From: Isochrysis galbana
Lineage: Eukaryota > Haptophyta > Isochrysidales > Isochrysidaceae
NCBI GenBank assembly: GCA_018136815.1
Contig: CM030937.1
Location: 3,399,820-3,463,819, forward strand
DNA length: 64,000 nucleotides
Direction of reading: 5' to 3'
Below are positions 42,157 through 53,750 of this stretch, piece by piece. The notes beneath the pieces are model-generated. The model was given only the letters and a program-made list of their open reading frames with translations. It did no database searches and was not told the DNA's origin. Every line of letters begins with the position of its first letter. Position 1 is the stretch's first letter. The position numbers were made by a program, and so were the translations under genes.

Positions 42157-43262
42157 CTAGGCACTCCCATCACAAGAGGTGTTTTCACGCTTTCTGTCAC
42201 GCGCGTGCGGCAGAACATATTCATACTCATTGGAGCCACAGGACCGTGGGAGATCCTCGTGACTGCAGACTGCGCGAATCAATTTCGCGCAGCCTTCAAA
42301 TACGTCAAAAGCTTCCAAATGATCGGGGTCACTACCCCGATCAACATTAAGTATCAAACCCTCAACGACAAAGTGAGCGACCTCCCTCAAGCTTCATCCA
42401 AGGTGATGGCAGCGGCCTTTAAAAAGACGTCTCGGCGCACCTAGTAGTCCGTAACTACAAGTTCGAAATGAAGGAAATAATCACGCTCTCCTCCCTAGCG
42501 AAGGCCGTCGAAAAACAAGGTTTCTACTTCCTGCAAGGCAACCAAGAGCGCACGAAGGTCGTCACCAATGAGGGCATTATCATCACGCAAGGCAAAAAGG
42601 AAGTCTACCACCTCTATGTGGCACCCAAAGACGGCTCATTCGCTCATTCGCGAGCTTCGATTTCCCGCGCAAGATTCTGCCTCAACGTAAACAGCAACCC
42701 ATACCCCCTCGACTATGCCATCCGCGACTCAACCTCCACGCGGGGCCGAAAGGCTGTAAGGGCTACTTCAAGGCATACGCTCAAGTTTTCCAGCCGCCGC
42801 TACGCATTTGCTCGTGCGAAGAAGAACGGGAGGCCCGCCTCCTACGCGTTCAACAACGCCGAAGAAGACCCTCCACGACACCATCAACCCGGACGCGCTC
42901 GGAGCGTGTACCCGCTTCGCTCTGGGCAAGTGCCCAATGAACATCAAAGGGAAGCGGTGGAACCGCTCCCACAACTACGAAAAGGCATGGGCGGACGGAG
43001 CCTGTCTTTTGTACCCTGCGCCTTCCCGCGCACCGACACCCTACCATTGGCCAAACGCCCCAAGGGCGGCGTCTGCGTCTTACTTAGGCCCCGGAAGCCT
43101 CTACCTCCATAAGTACGCTGCTGACCCAACCCAAATCCCCCGAGCAAACGAAGCTATCCGGTACTCATACACCTTCGACGCCTCCCTCGGATATCCAGGT
43201 GAAGGACCGGTCACCATCGTCTCCTTCAACATAAACGGCACCAAAAACGGAGCCGCCTGCCC
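42157..43262 (+). mobile_element. Decayed LINE ORF1 fragment ending at the endonuclease start
   Basis: It is spread over three frames. Reading in order gives GPWEILVTADCANQFRAAF, ITLSSLAKAVEKQGFYFLQG, a Cys-rich part (CTRFALGKCPMNIKG) and YPGEGPVTIVSFNINGTKNG, colinear with the ORF at 11220-13814. It breaks off right after the first endonuclease motif and runs into an element E-like block. Multiple frameshifts show it is old. Confidence 0.7.
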
Positions 43263-43299
43263 TCGAGCTGACTCCCCCTCTGTCCCTGGTCGCCAGGCA

Positions 43300-43625
43300 T
43301 ACAGGAGACTCTAGGCGGCTCCCATGGCCAGCGAGGCGAACGTGGGAGAGGCAGGGGGGGCCAGGGGCTGAGCCCCAGCCTCCACTGCCCCCTGAGCTGC
43401 CCTTGCTGGCCCCTTGGGTGCCCCCAAAGGACCCCTGAGAGCAGGCCAGGGCGCGCCGCATGGCGACGCGCCGCAGGGACGACGAAGGGAGAGGGTGGAG
43501 AGAGGGAGAGGGGGAGTTTTGCACCCCCCCCGATGGAATGCAGTGAGAAATGGGCCCCGTTTGCGTTAGCAAACGGGTGAGGGGCGGCTGGCGACAAGAG
43601 GGAGACGAGAAGGGAGTGGCTCAAT
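43300..43625 (+). mobile_element. Element E-related fragment
   Basis: It contains the GCCCCAGCCTCCACTGCCCCCTGAGCTG phrase in the same order as 10650-10680 and 14818-14850, followed by the CGCCGCAGGGA block. It is diverged and lacks both ends. Confidence 0.5.
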
Positions 43626-43804
43626 GGCGAGGAGAGTAACCTAGGTGGCGCAGGCTACTCGAGTCGCAGTCATTTATTTCTCGAGGACCGCTCACGGCGC
43701 GAGCTGGTAAGGGCCGTTCTTCTTGTATCAGAGAGTTCCCCCCCCCCCCCCCCGGTGCTTTTTCCCGGAGAGTCGCCCAACGTAGGTCGGTCCGCCTCAA
43801 TGGG

Positions 43805-44010
43805 TTTTCCCTCATTTCAACGTGTGGGGGGTTACAATGGCGAATGGGAGCCGGGGGCCTGCGAGGGGGGAGATGTGGAGGGGTGCATAGGTGTATGTAT
43901 CTGTGGCAGCAACATGCGTCGAGGCGTACGGGCAGGTGCGCTAAGGGTTGTCGTGTTAGTACCAGGGCTAGTGAGAGTAGTGGTACTAATGCTCAGTTAT
44001 ATTATTATTG
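43805..44010. repeat. Dispersed repeat, inverted partner of 25470-25690
   Basis: The reverse complement matches 25470-25690 from the CCCTCATTTCAA edge to the AGTTATATTATTATT edge. A C run of about 15 lies just upstream at 43741-43755. Confidence 0.6.
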
Positions 44011-44860
44011 GATCAATGAGCTGGCCCTTGTGGGCCAGGGAGCGAGATACAGGCAAGCGCCTACCGCCGATCGGACCCCTTCCGTCTCTTCGCATATCGA
44101 GCCAGTGGTCACGCTCGATCCGTCAGTGTTGTGCTAGAAATTGACCCGATCACCGATCATCTCACCGCTTGCTGAAGGCTCTAATGCACAGTGCGTGTGA
44201 AAGTAAAACCACTTAGAATAATGCTTATATATGACATTCTGCATTGCCTTGCGATTCAAAATCTCGTAGTACTCGCGCATCGCCTCCAACCTCGTCTAAC
44301 GTGGAACGTGGCGCAGTCCTAAATAATAAATAATAACGCCAACGGGGTTGGGGTTGAAATGCTGGGCGGACGCCTTAGAAATCCTAAACCCAAACACTTC
44401 CAGTCCGATGGATTGTATTGGGGACAGTCCTCACTCATCGATCACCAACAAAACGCACGACCAGATAGCAGCGTCGACGTGGATTGCGCAAAAGCAAGCG
44501 CATTTGCGGGCACAGCTGATACTTGCCAGTGACATGGCTGGCGGATGGACACTGGTTGGCTCAGCCCCATAGAGCACGTGGGGACAGCATTATATAATCA
44601 AAATCGTGTTCTCCGCCCCGCCTCGCGCGCGCGGGCTCTCCTCCTCCTGCCCTCCTCCTGCCCTGCGGCCTTGGTGTTCCATCGGCTTCCGCCAACGAGC
44701 GGAGCGTCGCCCACCGTCACCGCCACCGCGAGGATGCCGCATTGGCGCGTGTGATGACAGGCGGCGGTCGGCGAGTCATCGACTACATTGCCCACTTTTG
44801 ATGGAATGCGGACTGCACTGTATAGGAAGATAGATTCCGCCGGTTCGGCGAGTCATCGAC
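44011..44860. other. Spacer
   Basis: No gene is seen. A 19-base phrase, CGGCGAGTCATCGACTACA, occurs at about 44768 and again at about 44848, a small local duplication. Confidence 0.4.
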
Positions 44861-44867
44861 TACAGCC

Positions 44868-45322
44868 GCTCCTTCCTATCTGCTTCAAACAGAGTGCCCT
44901 TCAGCCACACCTGTATGCACACAGATTTTAGCCCCTCTTCCACGTGCGCTGCCACGGCCTTCTCCGCCTCTTCAACCATGTCCCGGTCATGAAAACCGAA
45001 CACAATAGCGCAGTCGTGGACACCTTTGTACCCCAATGGCTACTCGGATCACATACAGAAGGGTAGCGCACTCGTCCTTCCCCGCCGGACCGGCGGAAGG
45101 GCGGCAGACTTACGGACAGAGCCTTGAGCATGAATGCCCCAGGGGTCTCCCAACTCCCACTGCCCGTACATGTACCCACAGTCCTCGAGACGACCGGCCA
45201 CACTCAGGCCGCACCTGCTGCTCGTCGCGGCGTCCACTCCCCCTCCCGCCCCCATCCATCCGGTCTTCCTCTACAAAGACATGAAGATGGGCCTTCTCCA
45301 CGAGTAGGATTTCCCTTTCCAC
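44868..45322 (-). CDS. Hypothetical protein, two or more exons
   Basis: Two minus-strand segments look coding but are not recognised. The upstream one (about 45322-45080) reads ILLVEKAHLHVFVEEDRMDGG and, in another frame, CGLSVAGRLEDCGYMYGQWE and LGDPWGIHAQGSVRK, which would need an intron between. The downstream one (about 45025-44868) reads GVHDCAIVFGFHDRDMVEEA, EKAVAAHVEEGLKSVCIQVW and ends in KERL before a TAG. The amphipathic helix and balanced composition suggest a real soluble protein. Splice sites could not be fixed with confidence, and the coordinates are approximate. Confidence 0.35.
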
Positions 45323-45334
45323 CGGCGAGCTATG

Positions 45335-45850
45335 AAGCAGAGAGTTGGAAGAGAGGAGGAGAGAGGAGGGAGAGGAAGGGAGAGAGAGAGAGGAGGGAGG
45401 AGAGGGAGAGAGACACGAGGGGGCCAGAGGGAAAAGGCGGGAGGAGAGAGAAAAGAAGGATGAGAGAGGAGACAGAACCGAGAGAAGGAAGGGGTAGGCA
45501 GACGAGGGCGAGGAGGAGGGACCCAGAGAGATTAGGAGGTGAGAGAAGCAGGAGAAGGGGAGAAAGGAGGGGGAGAGAGAATGGGGGAGGAGGCGCGAGA
45601 ATTATGTGTGAGAGAGAGAACGAGAGAGGGAGGGGAGGGAGCGAGCGTGAGAAAAACAGAGGAGAGAGAAGAGAATCAGAGAGAAGAAGAGAGAAGTGGG
45701 AGAAGGAGGAGGGTAGGAGGGAGGCCGCGAGCGAGGGAGAGAGAGGGAGAGGGAGGGAGGGAAGGGGAGAGAGAGAGAGGTGACTGAGAGAGTGAGCGGA
45801 GAGAGAGGAAGAGAGCGAGAGAGAGAAGGGAAGAGATCCTGCTCTCGGGC
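45335..45850 (+). promoter_or_regulatory. 500-bp polypurine tract upstream of the PDZ-RING-CH gene
   Basis: Almost continuous GAGA/GGGA sequence on the plus strand, ending 15 bases before the start codon at 45858. Frames through it (Arg/Glu/Gly-rich on plus, Ser/Leu/Pro-rich on minus) are composition artefacts. It probably contains the promoter and 5' UTR and could form triplex or strand-asymmetric chromatin. Confidence 0.5.
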
Positions 45851-45857
45851 AGCCACC

Positions 45858-48800
45858 ATGCCCGTGGCGTTCAGCGCCACACTCCGCCCATCCTTTTACG
45901 CAGAGCGGCTTCGCGAGCCGTCGCTCTGCCGAGCACTGTGCCACCTCGCTGCACTTGCCGCTCTCCTCTCTCTCCCCACCTCACTCTGCTGCCTTTGCCG
46001 GCTCTCTCCTCTCCTCTCCTCCACCTCTGCCTCGCACGCCCTCGACGCCGCCCAGGCGCTCTTCCCCGCCGGCCTCGAGCTCGTCTTCAACGGGAGCCAC
46101 GCGCAGCTCAGGCCTGAGCCAGCAGAGCAGCACAGCGACGAAGAATCCGGCCGGTACGTCTGCTGGGAGGAGGATGCGGGTAGCTGGTGCGCGCTGCTGG
46201 ACGATGAGGGGCTGCTCCGGCCCATCCGGCTTGAGCTGCCGCAACAAGTCATCGATTTCTTCTCGACAGACTTGCCACAGCCATTTGGGTGAGCGCGCAA
46301 CACACCGCCAGCCAGAAGCCTCGCACTGTGCAGCCCTCGCTTCGCGGCGCGAACTGCGACCGGCCATCAATCTCGAGCATGACCGCCCCACGCCATCGAA
46401 CCACGCTCACCCCGCTCGATCTCGCCCTCCCATATGTATGTACAGCCTCTCGCCCGCTCGTATCGGCGCTCTCCTCCTTGGCGTGGACACTCCGCTACTG
46501 CTCGATGGCTTCCCAAACGTCAACGAGTACGCCGTTGGCGAGGTGGTGCACTTGCAGCGAGGGTGGAGGACGCTCCTCTACGGCGCCGGCTGGGAGCCGG
46601 CAAGGGTGCTTAAACGCCGGCCTGCGCCGGACGTGCGCAACTTTATATACACGCTCTCCATCGGGAGTGGAATGGACAAGAGGAGTCCAGGAGGACACGC
46701 GGATGGCAAGACCGCAGGAGAGGATCATTCCGGGCGAGCAGGCGCCGAAGGGGGCGGTCCCGCCGCCGAAGGCGCGCGCCGTCCTGGAGACGAGGGTAGT
46801 AGCGATACGTTTGTGCCTGCCGCAACAGTGGAGCGGTCGATCCTCGACGTGCGCCGGGCGCCCGCGCTCGTGTTGGCTTCGGAGGAAATGCTCGAGGCCT
46901 CCGCGCTTGGCGTCAAGCCCGAGTGGGGCGGGGGCGCGTCCTGGCGCGAGAGGATGCTGGCGTTGCGGGCCAGTGTCGTAGTTAGCCCCTCGCAAGTGCA
47001 CATCTTGCAAGGCTTCACGCCATACTTTGGTCAGTACTGGCAGTACGAGTCCATGGCGGACACGCCGGTACGGTCGACTAGAGCCGATTTGAGGGTTGAT
47101 GACAGCGGCCAGACCAGTGATTCTGCGGGGCGGGGGCAGCTGTATGCGGCGGCCAGGATGCATGCGCCGATAGGCATGGCCCTCGCTTTAATGTGCGCTG
47201 AAGAAGAGGGCGCACTAGAGGAAAGGACGGCGAGCAATCCCGAGGGCACGGGCGCGACTCGAGGGGTGGTGGTCTGCTCTCGCTCACACGTTGCTCGTCG
47301 CCTCGCCCCGCTGCGCTCGCAAGACTGGATCGTTCGTGGCCTCGAGGGCATCTGGGGCTTGCACACATGGGCCTTCGCGGCGGCGACACTTCTTGTTGGC
47401 TACACGCGGCAGCTGCTCTACACTGTCCCCTTCTTCGTTGCCGTGCAAGTGCCTGCAGTGTACGTTGGGGTCAACCTGCTTCGGCACGTCGATAGCCCTG
47501 CCACATCCTTACGCGTTGCCGCCGTGATGGCAGCATATGCGTCGACGTTGTTCTGGACCATGGACGAAGCTCTTGCAATCATTACAGCGGTAGCGGAGAC
47601 TATAGCTGACCGGATGCAGGACGCTGGGATGCTTTGCACTCACGGACAAGACGGGGGGAAAGACGCGGGCCAGGAAGACGAGTACAATGGCGGATCGGTT
47701 GAGGAGGTGGCCGGCAGCACGGACGGTCAACAATATGGCTCTAGCAGCACATCTTCGGACACTTGTTCCGAGGAGACGTTCCTCTCCGTGGATGGCATCC
47801 ATTCCACGATTAAGGCAGATGCCCCTGCCGAGGCGCCCCTAGTCTCGGCCGAGGCACCTCAAGACACCTCTGCTCACAGCCGCACGACTTCCGATCTTGC
47901 TCGCGCGATTGAGCCAACTGAGGCTCTCTACCGCCAACGCCTTGCCGAGCTGGAAGCCCTCCACGAGATAGAGAAGACGTTGAGTGACCACGGGGTGGAA
48001 GCGGCCGAGGAGGCGGCGGTGGCGCTTGCTGCCACGCTCAATCATCGCAGGGAAACGGGGGACTTCGCCGAGGGCCAGATTAGGACGAGAGGAGACGACG
48101 CAGATGGCACACTTGCTACCGTTGCTCTTAACGAGCCTTCGTTTCGGCGGCTCCAGGTGAAAATCAGCAAGCCGTCAATCGAAAGTCGACTGGGCGTGGG
48201 ATTAAGATCTGGTCCAGAGGAGATGCGCTTCCACCCTCGGAGCGGGCTGACGCCAGCTGAAGCCAAGATCCTCGCATCTGTTGGTACTCCCACGGCCACG
48301 TGCGCCGCCTCCGAGTTGGACGCTGACCTGGGACGCCGGACGGTCGATGACTCAATAGGCATGTCGGGCAAAGAGGGCGGGGATGAGGGCGCGCTTGTGC
48401 TTCGTTTGACGGGAGCCCGGGTCGTCGAGGTCGAGAAGGGGTCTCTGGCAGCTATCGCGGGCATTCAGGCCGGCGATTGGGTCGTGAGCGTGGATGGGAC
48501 GGCTGTGGATGGCGCGATCGATGCGGCAAGCCTAATGCGAGAGAGCACAGCGCCCATCCTCACCATTGAGCGAGGTCCGCCTGGAATCACCTGGGGATTG
48601 AGCGAAGATCTCGATCATCAGGCACAACCTGGGACAGCACATGGCACGGAGCGATGGTGGCATGCAACAAATACTCACTCATCTCGGCCTGTGCCGCCTC
48701 GTTGGCGAGTCCGAGCCGCCGACGGTTACTGCTACCACTCGTTCAATGCGGAGTCCTTCCAGACGATCCTTGAGACGTTGAAGTGGCTGCAAAGGCTCAC

Positions 48801-50264
48801 TTTGACGCCTGTGCTAGTACTGCTCCTTGCGTGTTGTTTCCTTCGTGCGAAGCTTCGAGCTTTCGAAGGTGAAGAGGAAATGGTGAGAGCGCCGCCTTTG
48901 CCGTTACCAGTTCGCGTGCGTGCCGTGCAAATACATTCAGCGATTCCCGCGGCCTGAACGGGTGGAACCAGCGTTGCATCGTGCGCTTCCTAAGAAGGCA
49001 TCACCTGATATCGTACGTTGCATCCTTGCCGTTCATCCCCTTTATGCAGGTGAGGCGCGGTGGCCGCCGAGGGCCTTCCGGTGTCTTCATCTCGACGAAT
49101 GCTGCGGAAGCCGCCCGAGCGCCGGCAGTTGCAGGCGATGATGAGGGCACTCTTGGCGGCGCTGATGAAGAGCTTGTCTGTCGCATTTGCTTCGCAGGCG
49201 CGGAGGCTGGCAAGCTCGTCTCACCTTGCTTGTGCTCGGGTTCGATGCGTTTCGTCCATCTGGAGTGCCTGGAAACCTGGAGGAGACGGTCCGCCAACCC
49301 CCAATCTTACTATCAGTGTGAGAACTGCCTGTATCGATACTCCTTTCGACGCGCTCTCTATGCACAGGTGCGTTGGTCGAGCGAGACTGGGATGCAACAG
49401 GTGGCATGCGAAAGGAAGTGTGAAGCGTTTCTGCCCCCACCCCCACCCCCCCTGCCCACCGTGATTTACCGATCGTTCCTGCGCATCACCAACTCAGCGT
49501 GCACATCCTTTCCATAGGTACTCCGCTCAGCGCTCGTCTTGCATCTCGTCTCGTTGGTGGCCCTTCTCATCCTCTTGACGACGTGCTCCGTCGCCACCCA
49601 AGCCATTGACCGGCGCTTCTTCGGCTCCTCCCTTTCGCAACTGGAATACTTTCAACTCCCGCCACTTATCGATGACATCGGAGATTTTTCCAGCCCTACT
49701 CGTCGTGGAGACATGGATTCCCGTGGACGCTCCTCGCTCGACGAGGACGGCAGCGTGCTCTTACCCATTGCCCCACACTTGAAATCGTGGCTGGACGGTT
49801 TTGGGATCGACCTACCGTACGTAATGGCGTCGCTTTCCTTAGTCGGCGTTGCCGGCTTCCTTTCTCTCGGTCTCATCGGCCCTATGCTTTGGCATCGTGG
49901 CCAGCACGATGCTGTTTTCCTGCTCATCGTGCTCGTCGGCGTTTCTCGCGCCTTCTGGCTCATTTACAAGTACACCTGCAGACTCTCGGCCTCCTTGCTC
50001 ACAGAAGCAGAGAAGCTCGTCGTCGACGTGGGAGTGTCCGCCCCAGTTCACCAGGCCACTTCGACCCCAGCCACACGCCAACCTCAGGCGGAAGCACGCA
50101 TCGCGGCGCAGGTGGTAGCCCCACCGCTGCCAACAGGAGATCAGCATCACTCCGGAGACGGGATGCAGATTGCGCCGACCGACGACGCGAACGAGTCGGC
50201 GATGAACGGTGGCATTGGGTTTTCTTGCCGGCGTACGACCTCCCCCATACCGACGAGACACTGA
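45858..50264 (+). CDS. Multi-pass membrane protein with PDZ and RING-CH domains
   Basis: Probable membrane ubiquitin ligase. Four exons: 45858-46288, 46446-48882, 49050-49367, 49518-50264, all GT-AG and in phase; 1310 residues. The N-terminal hydrophobic segment (ALCHLAALAALLSLPTSLCC) may be a signal anchor. About residues 450-530 hold further membrane helices. Near 770-850 is a PDZ domain (RVVEVEKGSLAAIAGIQAGD, WVVSVDGTAVDG). A helix at about 928-945 (TLTPVLVLLLACCFL) precedes a complete C4HC3 RING-CH finger: Cys1000, 1003, 1016, 1018, His1026, Cys1029, 1046, 1049, with the typical tryptophan in LETWRR. Three more helices follow, as in MARCH ligases. If the intron 48883-49049 were not spliced, the first part would end alone at 48957, so two products are possible. 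I know no family with this layout. Confidence 0.75.
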
Positions 50265-50570
50265 TGGTGTTCATGCACCTCACTTTCATCGCCCCTGATA
50301 TGCAAGAAATTTGCCCTCCAGCGGATATGCGCTGATAGCATTACGATTGATTACGGCTTGCGTGCGGCGCAATTCTGCCCTTCGGTAGCTACGTGGCGTC
50401 GCACGCGCCCTTGATTACAATAGGACACTATGATGGATGGGTGACGACGTGGATGAAGGGTGCTTGTGCTATCTCTCCACGGTAGTGCTGTACTATTTTT
50501 CTAGCACGGACAACCCGGTGCCTACCCTTGAGGGAAAAATTTGTAACTTGTGGGACCTCAGCACCGCCTA
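50265..50570. other. 3' flank, nothing seen
   Basis: Downstream spacer of the PDZ-RING-CH gene with no further exon. It ends at TAAATAAAATAATAAAATAAAAT, the A/T-rich tail of the next element. Confidence 0.4.
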
Positions 50571-51320
50571 AATAAAATAATAAAATAAAATAATTAATGT
50601 TATATCCTAGCCAACCCCACTAGCTAATTGGACACAACTTTTCCGTCCCGGAATCCCGCCATGCCTGACGAGCCAGGTGTCCGAGTGCTACCGGGGGGAG
50701 GGGGCAAGTGCCCCCTCCCTTCGATATTTGTCCTCCCCCCAGTGCACGCACCGACCCCGCGCACCCCAGCACGTCCTCTCCTCGAGTCCACGCTGGGGGA
50801 AAACCCCTTTCGGGTAAAAGCAACGCGGGGGGGGGGGGGGGGGGGGGGCACTCGTGAATAGGGGCCCAGGAGCGCTAATCTCTCCTCGCCGAAGCGAGTG
50901 GCCGCGGCGAGCCGCGGCCCTTCCCCCCTGGCTCTGGCGCCCCCGTCTTCTCTTACCCAAACGGGGCGAGAAGACACGTTTCTGCCGGAGGGGAGAGCTG
51001 CCGCTCCCCCCTCCCCTCCCTCTTCCCTTTTCCTCCTCTCTTCCCTGCGGCGGGGGCCCATGGCGCGCGCCTGCGGCCCCTCTTCAGGTCCCCAGGTGGC
51101 CGGCAGGGGCCTGGGAGCGCAACTCAGGGGGCAGGTGAGGCTGGGGCATGGCCCTGGCCCCTCCTGCCTCTCCCTCGCTGGCTCTCGAGCCCCTGCCAGT
51201 CGACTGGAGCTGGCTGGGGGGTCCTGATCAGGGGGGCCCAGGGGGAGGAGGGCTGGTCAGAGGGATGGGCAGGCCACGACGGGCTAGGGCGGGCGAGTCA
51301 GGCGGGCCTGTGGGGAGAGG
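50571..51320 (-). mobile_element. Element E copy, reversed, 5' end missing
   Basis: On the minus strand the 3' end is the A/T-rich tail at about 50571-50600 preceded by GGCTAGGATATAACATT. The body matches 10440-11029 plus 13857-14002 without the LINE insertion, confirming that the LINE there is a later arrival. It lacks the hairpin 5' end and joins a LINE 3' tail at about 51325. A G run of about 20 lies at 50827-50849. Confidence 0.7.
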
Positions 51321-51324
51321 AATA

Positions 51325-51474
51325 AATATAAACCTTTTAATAGTCTCACCGCACACGCGGCCGTGGAACCTCTACTTTCTACTCACGTAGGAAACTTTCT
51401 ACACCCCCACTTCCCCGGCCCTTCTCCCCCCGCCATAAGGCGACTCCCCCCGTCCCCCCGTGCACTACTAGGGG
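51325..51474 (-). mobile_element. LINE 3' end fragment
   Basis: It starts AAACCTTTTAATAGTCTCACC and continues through GCCATAAGGCGACTCCCCCC to GTGCACTACTAGGGGC. It is nearly the reverse complement of 15150-15274, orientation minus. Confidence 0.6.
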
Positions 51475-51674
51475 CACAGTGTGAGAAAAAGTCCCGCTGG
51501 GGGACAATAAGAAAAAACTGGGCTCAAGCGGACAAGTCCCCGGCACCCGGGGAGACAGCCGCGAGAGGCGAGGCGGGAGGGGTGAATTCTCTCGGGGGAG
51601 GATTAGAGAGGGTGAGGGCCCGGCGAAACAACTGAAATGCAGCGACCGGGAAACATAAGTTCTCTGTCGTTCAC
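51475..51674 (-). repeat. 200-bp repeat, inverted partner at 53751-53952
   Basis: Runs from CACAGTGTGAGAAAAAGTCC to CTGTCGTTCACC. The reverse complement lies at 53751-53952 with very high identity, giving an inverted pair about 2.1 kb apart. A short related piece (AAGTCCCCGGCACCCGGGGAGA) is at 52323. No coding potential is convincing. Confidence 0.75.
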
Positions 51675-52395
51675 CGACAAGTGATTTGACAACTCTACGA
51701 TAGATCGATTTATTTATCATAAACATATCATTAAATTATGTTACGAATGGTGCCCCCAGCGCCCTTTCAAACATGCCACACAGACTAGAAATCAGGCTCT
51801 AGACGCGCACATATGGACTGCCTGCGCGTCGCCATGCGGCGCACAGACAGTCCATACACATATCTTACGAATACACACGCGCACTGCCCCCGCAATTCGA
51901 CCCCTTCGAGCCCTGTAGTCGATCTGCTGACCGGCCGCGCCTGCCGAGAGAGACGCCAACTCTGACTTTTCAGCTAGGGAAGCTTGCTGCGAGGCGGGTG
52001 TGGGCTGGGGCGGGGTCAGGTGCTGGGTATGGCACACCCAGGCCAAGGCCGGGCGGGGGGCTCGCGCTGCGCGCGCGCTGCTCGCACCTGGCTTCTGGCG
52101 CTCGTCTGCGCGCTGCGAAGGGGGGGGAGTGCGAGAACGACCTAAAGGTGAGCGCGGCGAGCGTGAAGGGGCACATCGCGGCAGGCAGCGTGGGGGGGGC
52201 TTACCACTGGTGTTGGCCGCGCGAGTACACCCCTGTGGCAAGCTGGGCTGCCAGAGAGGAGTGGGGGAAGGGGGGGGGAGGGGAGCGGCGCGCGGTGGGC
52301 CTCCGCGGCCGCTGCAGCGGCTAAGTCCCCGGCACCCGGGGAGATAGCCGCTGGAGCGAGCCCTTATTGTCACCTTTCGGCACCAGAACCTCACA
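51675..52395. other. GC-rich spacer
   Basis: The frame at 51792-52466 (-) is Pro/Arg/Ala-rich without a domain and is not called. A GCGCACAGACAGTCCATA / TATGGACTGCCTGCGCGT imperfect inverted repeat sits at about 51810-51860. No gene is supported. Confidence 0.35.
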
Positions 52396-53040
52396 CCGTG
52401 GATAGGGGTGAAGGGCTTAGATATGGTCCGGTGGCCGGTGGCCCGTGCCCCCCCCCCGGTGATCATTCCCCCCCTTCCTCCTGTGTCTCCGAGTGGGCGG
52501 CGGTCTCAGCCCCGACTTATCCTGTAAACAGGTGCGGGACTTACCTATTTTTCGGTGAGCGGAGCTCTCGCTCCGCCCACCCCCTTCTCCGCTTCTCCGC
52601 GCTCTCTCTCCCCTCTCCTGCGGCCTGCGGCACGCGCGATGGCGCGCCTGCGGCAGGCCTGCAGCTGCCCCTGGCGACCCCTGGAGGCTCCTGGAGGCCA
52701 GCTCTGGGGGCAGAGGAGGCTGGGATTGGGCCCTGGCCTCCCCTGCCTCTCCCTCGCTGGCGCTCCTGAGCCTCTGGGCCCCCCAATCTGCACCTGTCTG
52801 CCTGTCGACCAGGGGGGGAGGGGGGGTTGGAGCGATGGGCTGGTCACGAGGGGCCAAGATGGGCGAATGGGGCGAGCCTGCGGGGAAGGGAGTGGGTCAG
52901 TAGGGCAGTGGCCTCCTAGCAAGCCATCAGGCGTGCCAGGAGGATGGGTGGTTCCTCCCCCATGGCAGGGGAGGAGTGGAGAGAGGGGGGGGCTCGTGCC
53001 CCCCCATGGGCGAACTAAGTATAAACTTAGTTGCTCAGCA
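52396..53040 (-). mobile_element. LINE 3' UTR scrap and element E copy, reversed
   Basis: 52396-52570 matches the reverse complement of about 14970-15125 (GGTCCGGTGGCC...CTCCGAGTGGGCGG). 52600-53035 is element E in minus orientation, with the complete 5' hairpin AACTAAGT-TTAT-ACTTAGTT at about 53012-53033 on the complementary strand. Confidence 0.7.
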
Positions 53041-53475
53041 CCGCCTAAAAAAATCTTCTCAATATTCTCACCAATGTTACAGATGACAGATGGTCTTCCA
53101 TCTATCTCTCTTACCTTTCTTCCTCCCCTTCAGTAGGGAGGGATCCTCTTCACGCAGGGAAGGATCATCTTCACGCAGGACGCAGGCAAGGGCGACGGGC
53201 CTCTCTCCTCTCTCTCTTCTTTCTCTCTCGTGTACAAAAGGCGGCGGACACTGTCCTTTGGACTTTGGACAAGCCCGTACACTAATAGACAAAACAAATG
53301 GATAAAACACCCGCACTATGCCATTTCACACGAAAAGAGTGCGACTAGGGCATTGGGGCTAAGTAGGGCTCTTGCACTGGCCGGCCCATGTAAAGGCACT
53401 TCATTCAGGCCAAAGCGACGTCCCGCTCTAACCGATCTTTCGGACGTTTGACTCAAAGCTGTACATGATTCAAGT
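53041..53475. other. Spacer with CT tracts
   Basis: The A run and TCTTCTCAATATTCTCACC at 53046-53070 are another LINE 3' terminus in minus orientation. The following sequence is CT-rich with two GGATC-TTCACGCAGG repeats (53136-53180). No gene is seen. Confidence 0.4.
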
Positions 53476-53645
53476 CACGACTATAGTCAGACGCATAGTC
53501 AAGCTCCCATGCTATGACTAGTAGTCAATAGTCAGAGGGCTATCTATGACTAGTAGTCAATAGTCAGAGGCTATGGCATGACTTGACTATGCTAGTCAGG
53601 GAGCCGACTTGACTACGACTAGAGCAGCGCGACTATAGTCACTGC
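53476..53645. repeat. Cluster of GACTATAGTC / TAGTCA motifs
   Basis: About a dozen occurrences of TAGTCA or its complement, including palindromic GACTATAGTC at both ends (about 53479 and 53631), and a tandem pair of TATGACTAGTAGTCAATAGTC at about 53513 and 53548. The strip is far more A/T-rich than its surroundings. Nature unknown. Confidence 0.6.
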
Positions 53646-53750
53646 CACTGCGCAAGCGCGCGAGCAAACAAAGCGCAAAGCATGGCAGAGCGCGCTGCGC
53701 GCCGCCTGTCAATCAATGCCTACGTATTGCGGGTTGCGGGTTGCGGAGCC

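Noticed and set aside
45330-45944. Ser/Leu/Pro-rich minus-strand ORF of 204 codons
   Set aside because: Produced by the GA repeat; no codon or domain signal.
51792-52466. 224-codon minus-strand ORF
   Set aside because: Arg/Pro/Ala-rich, overlaps element and LINE scraps, no domain.
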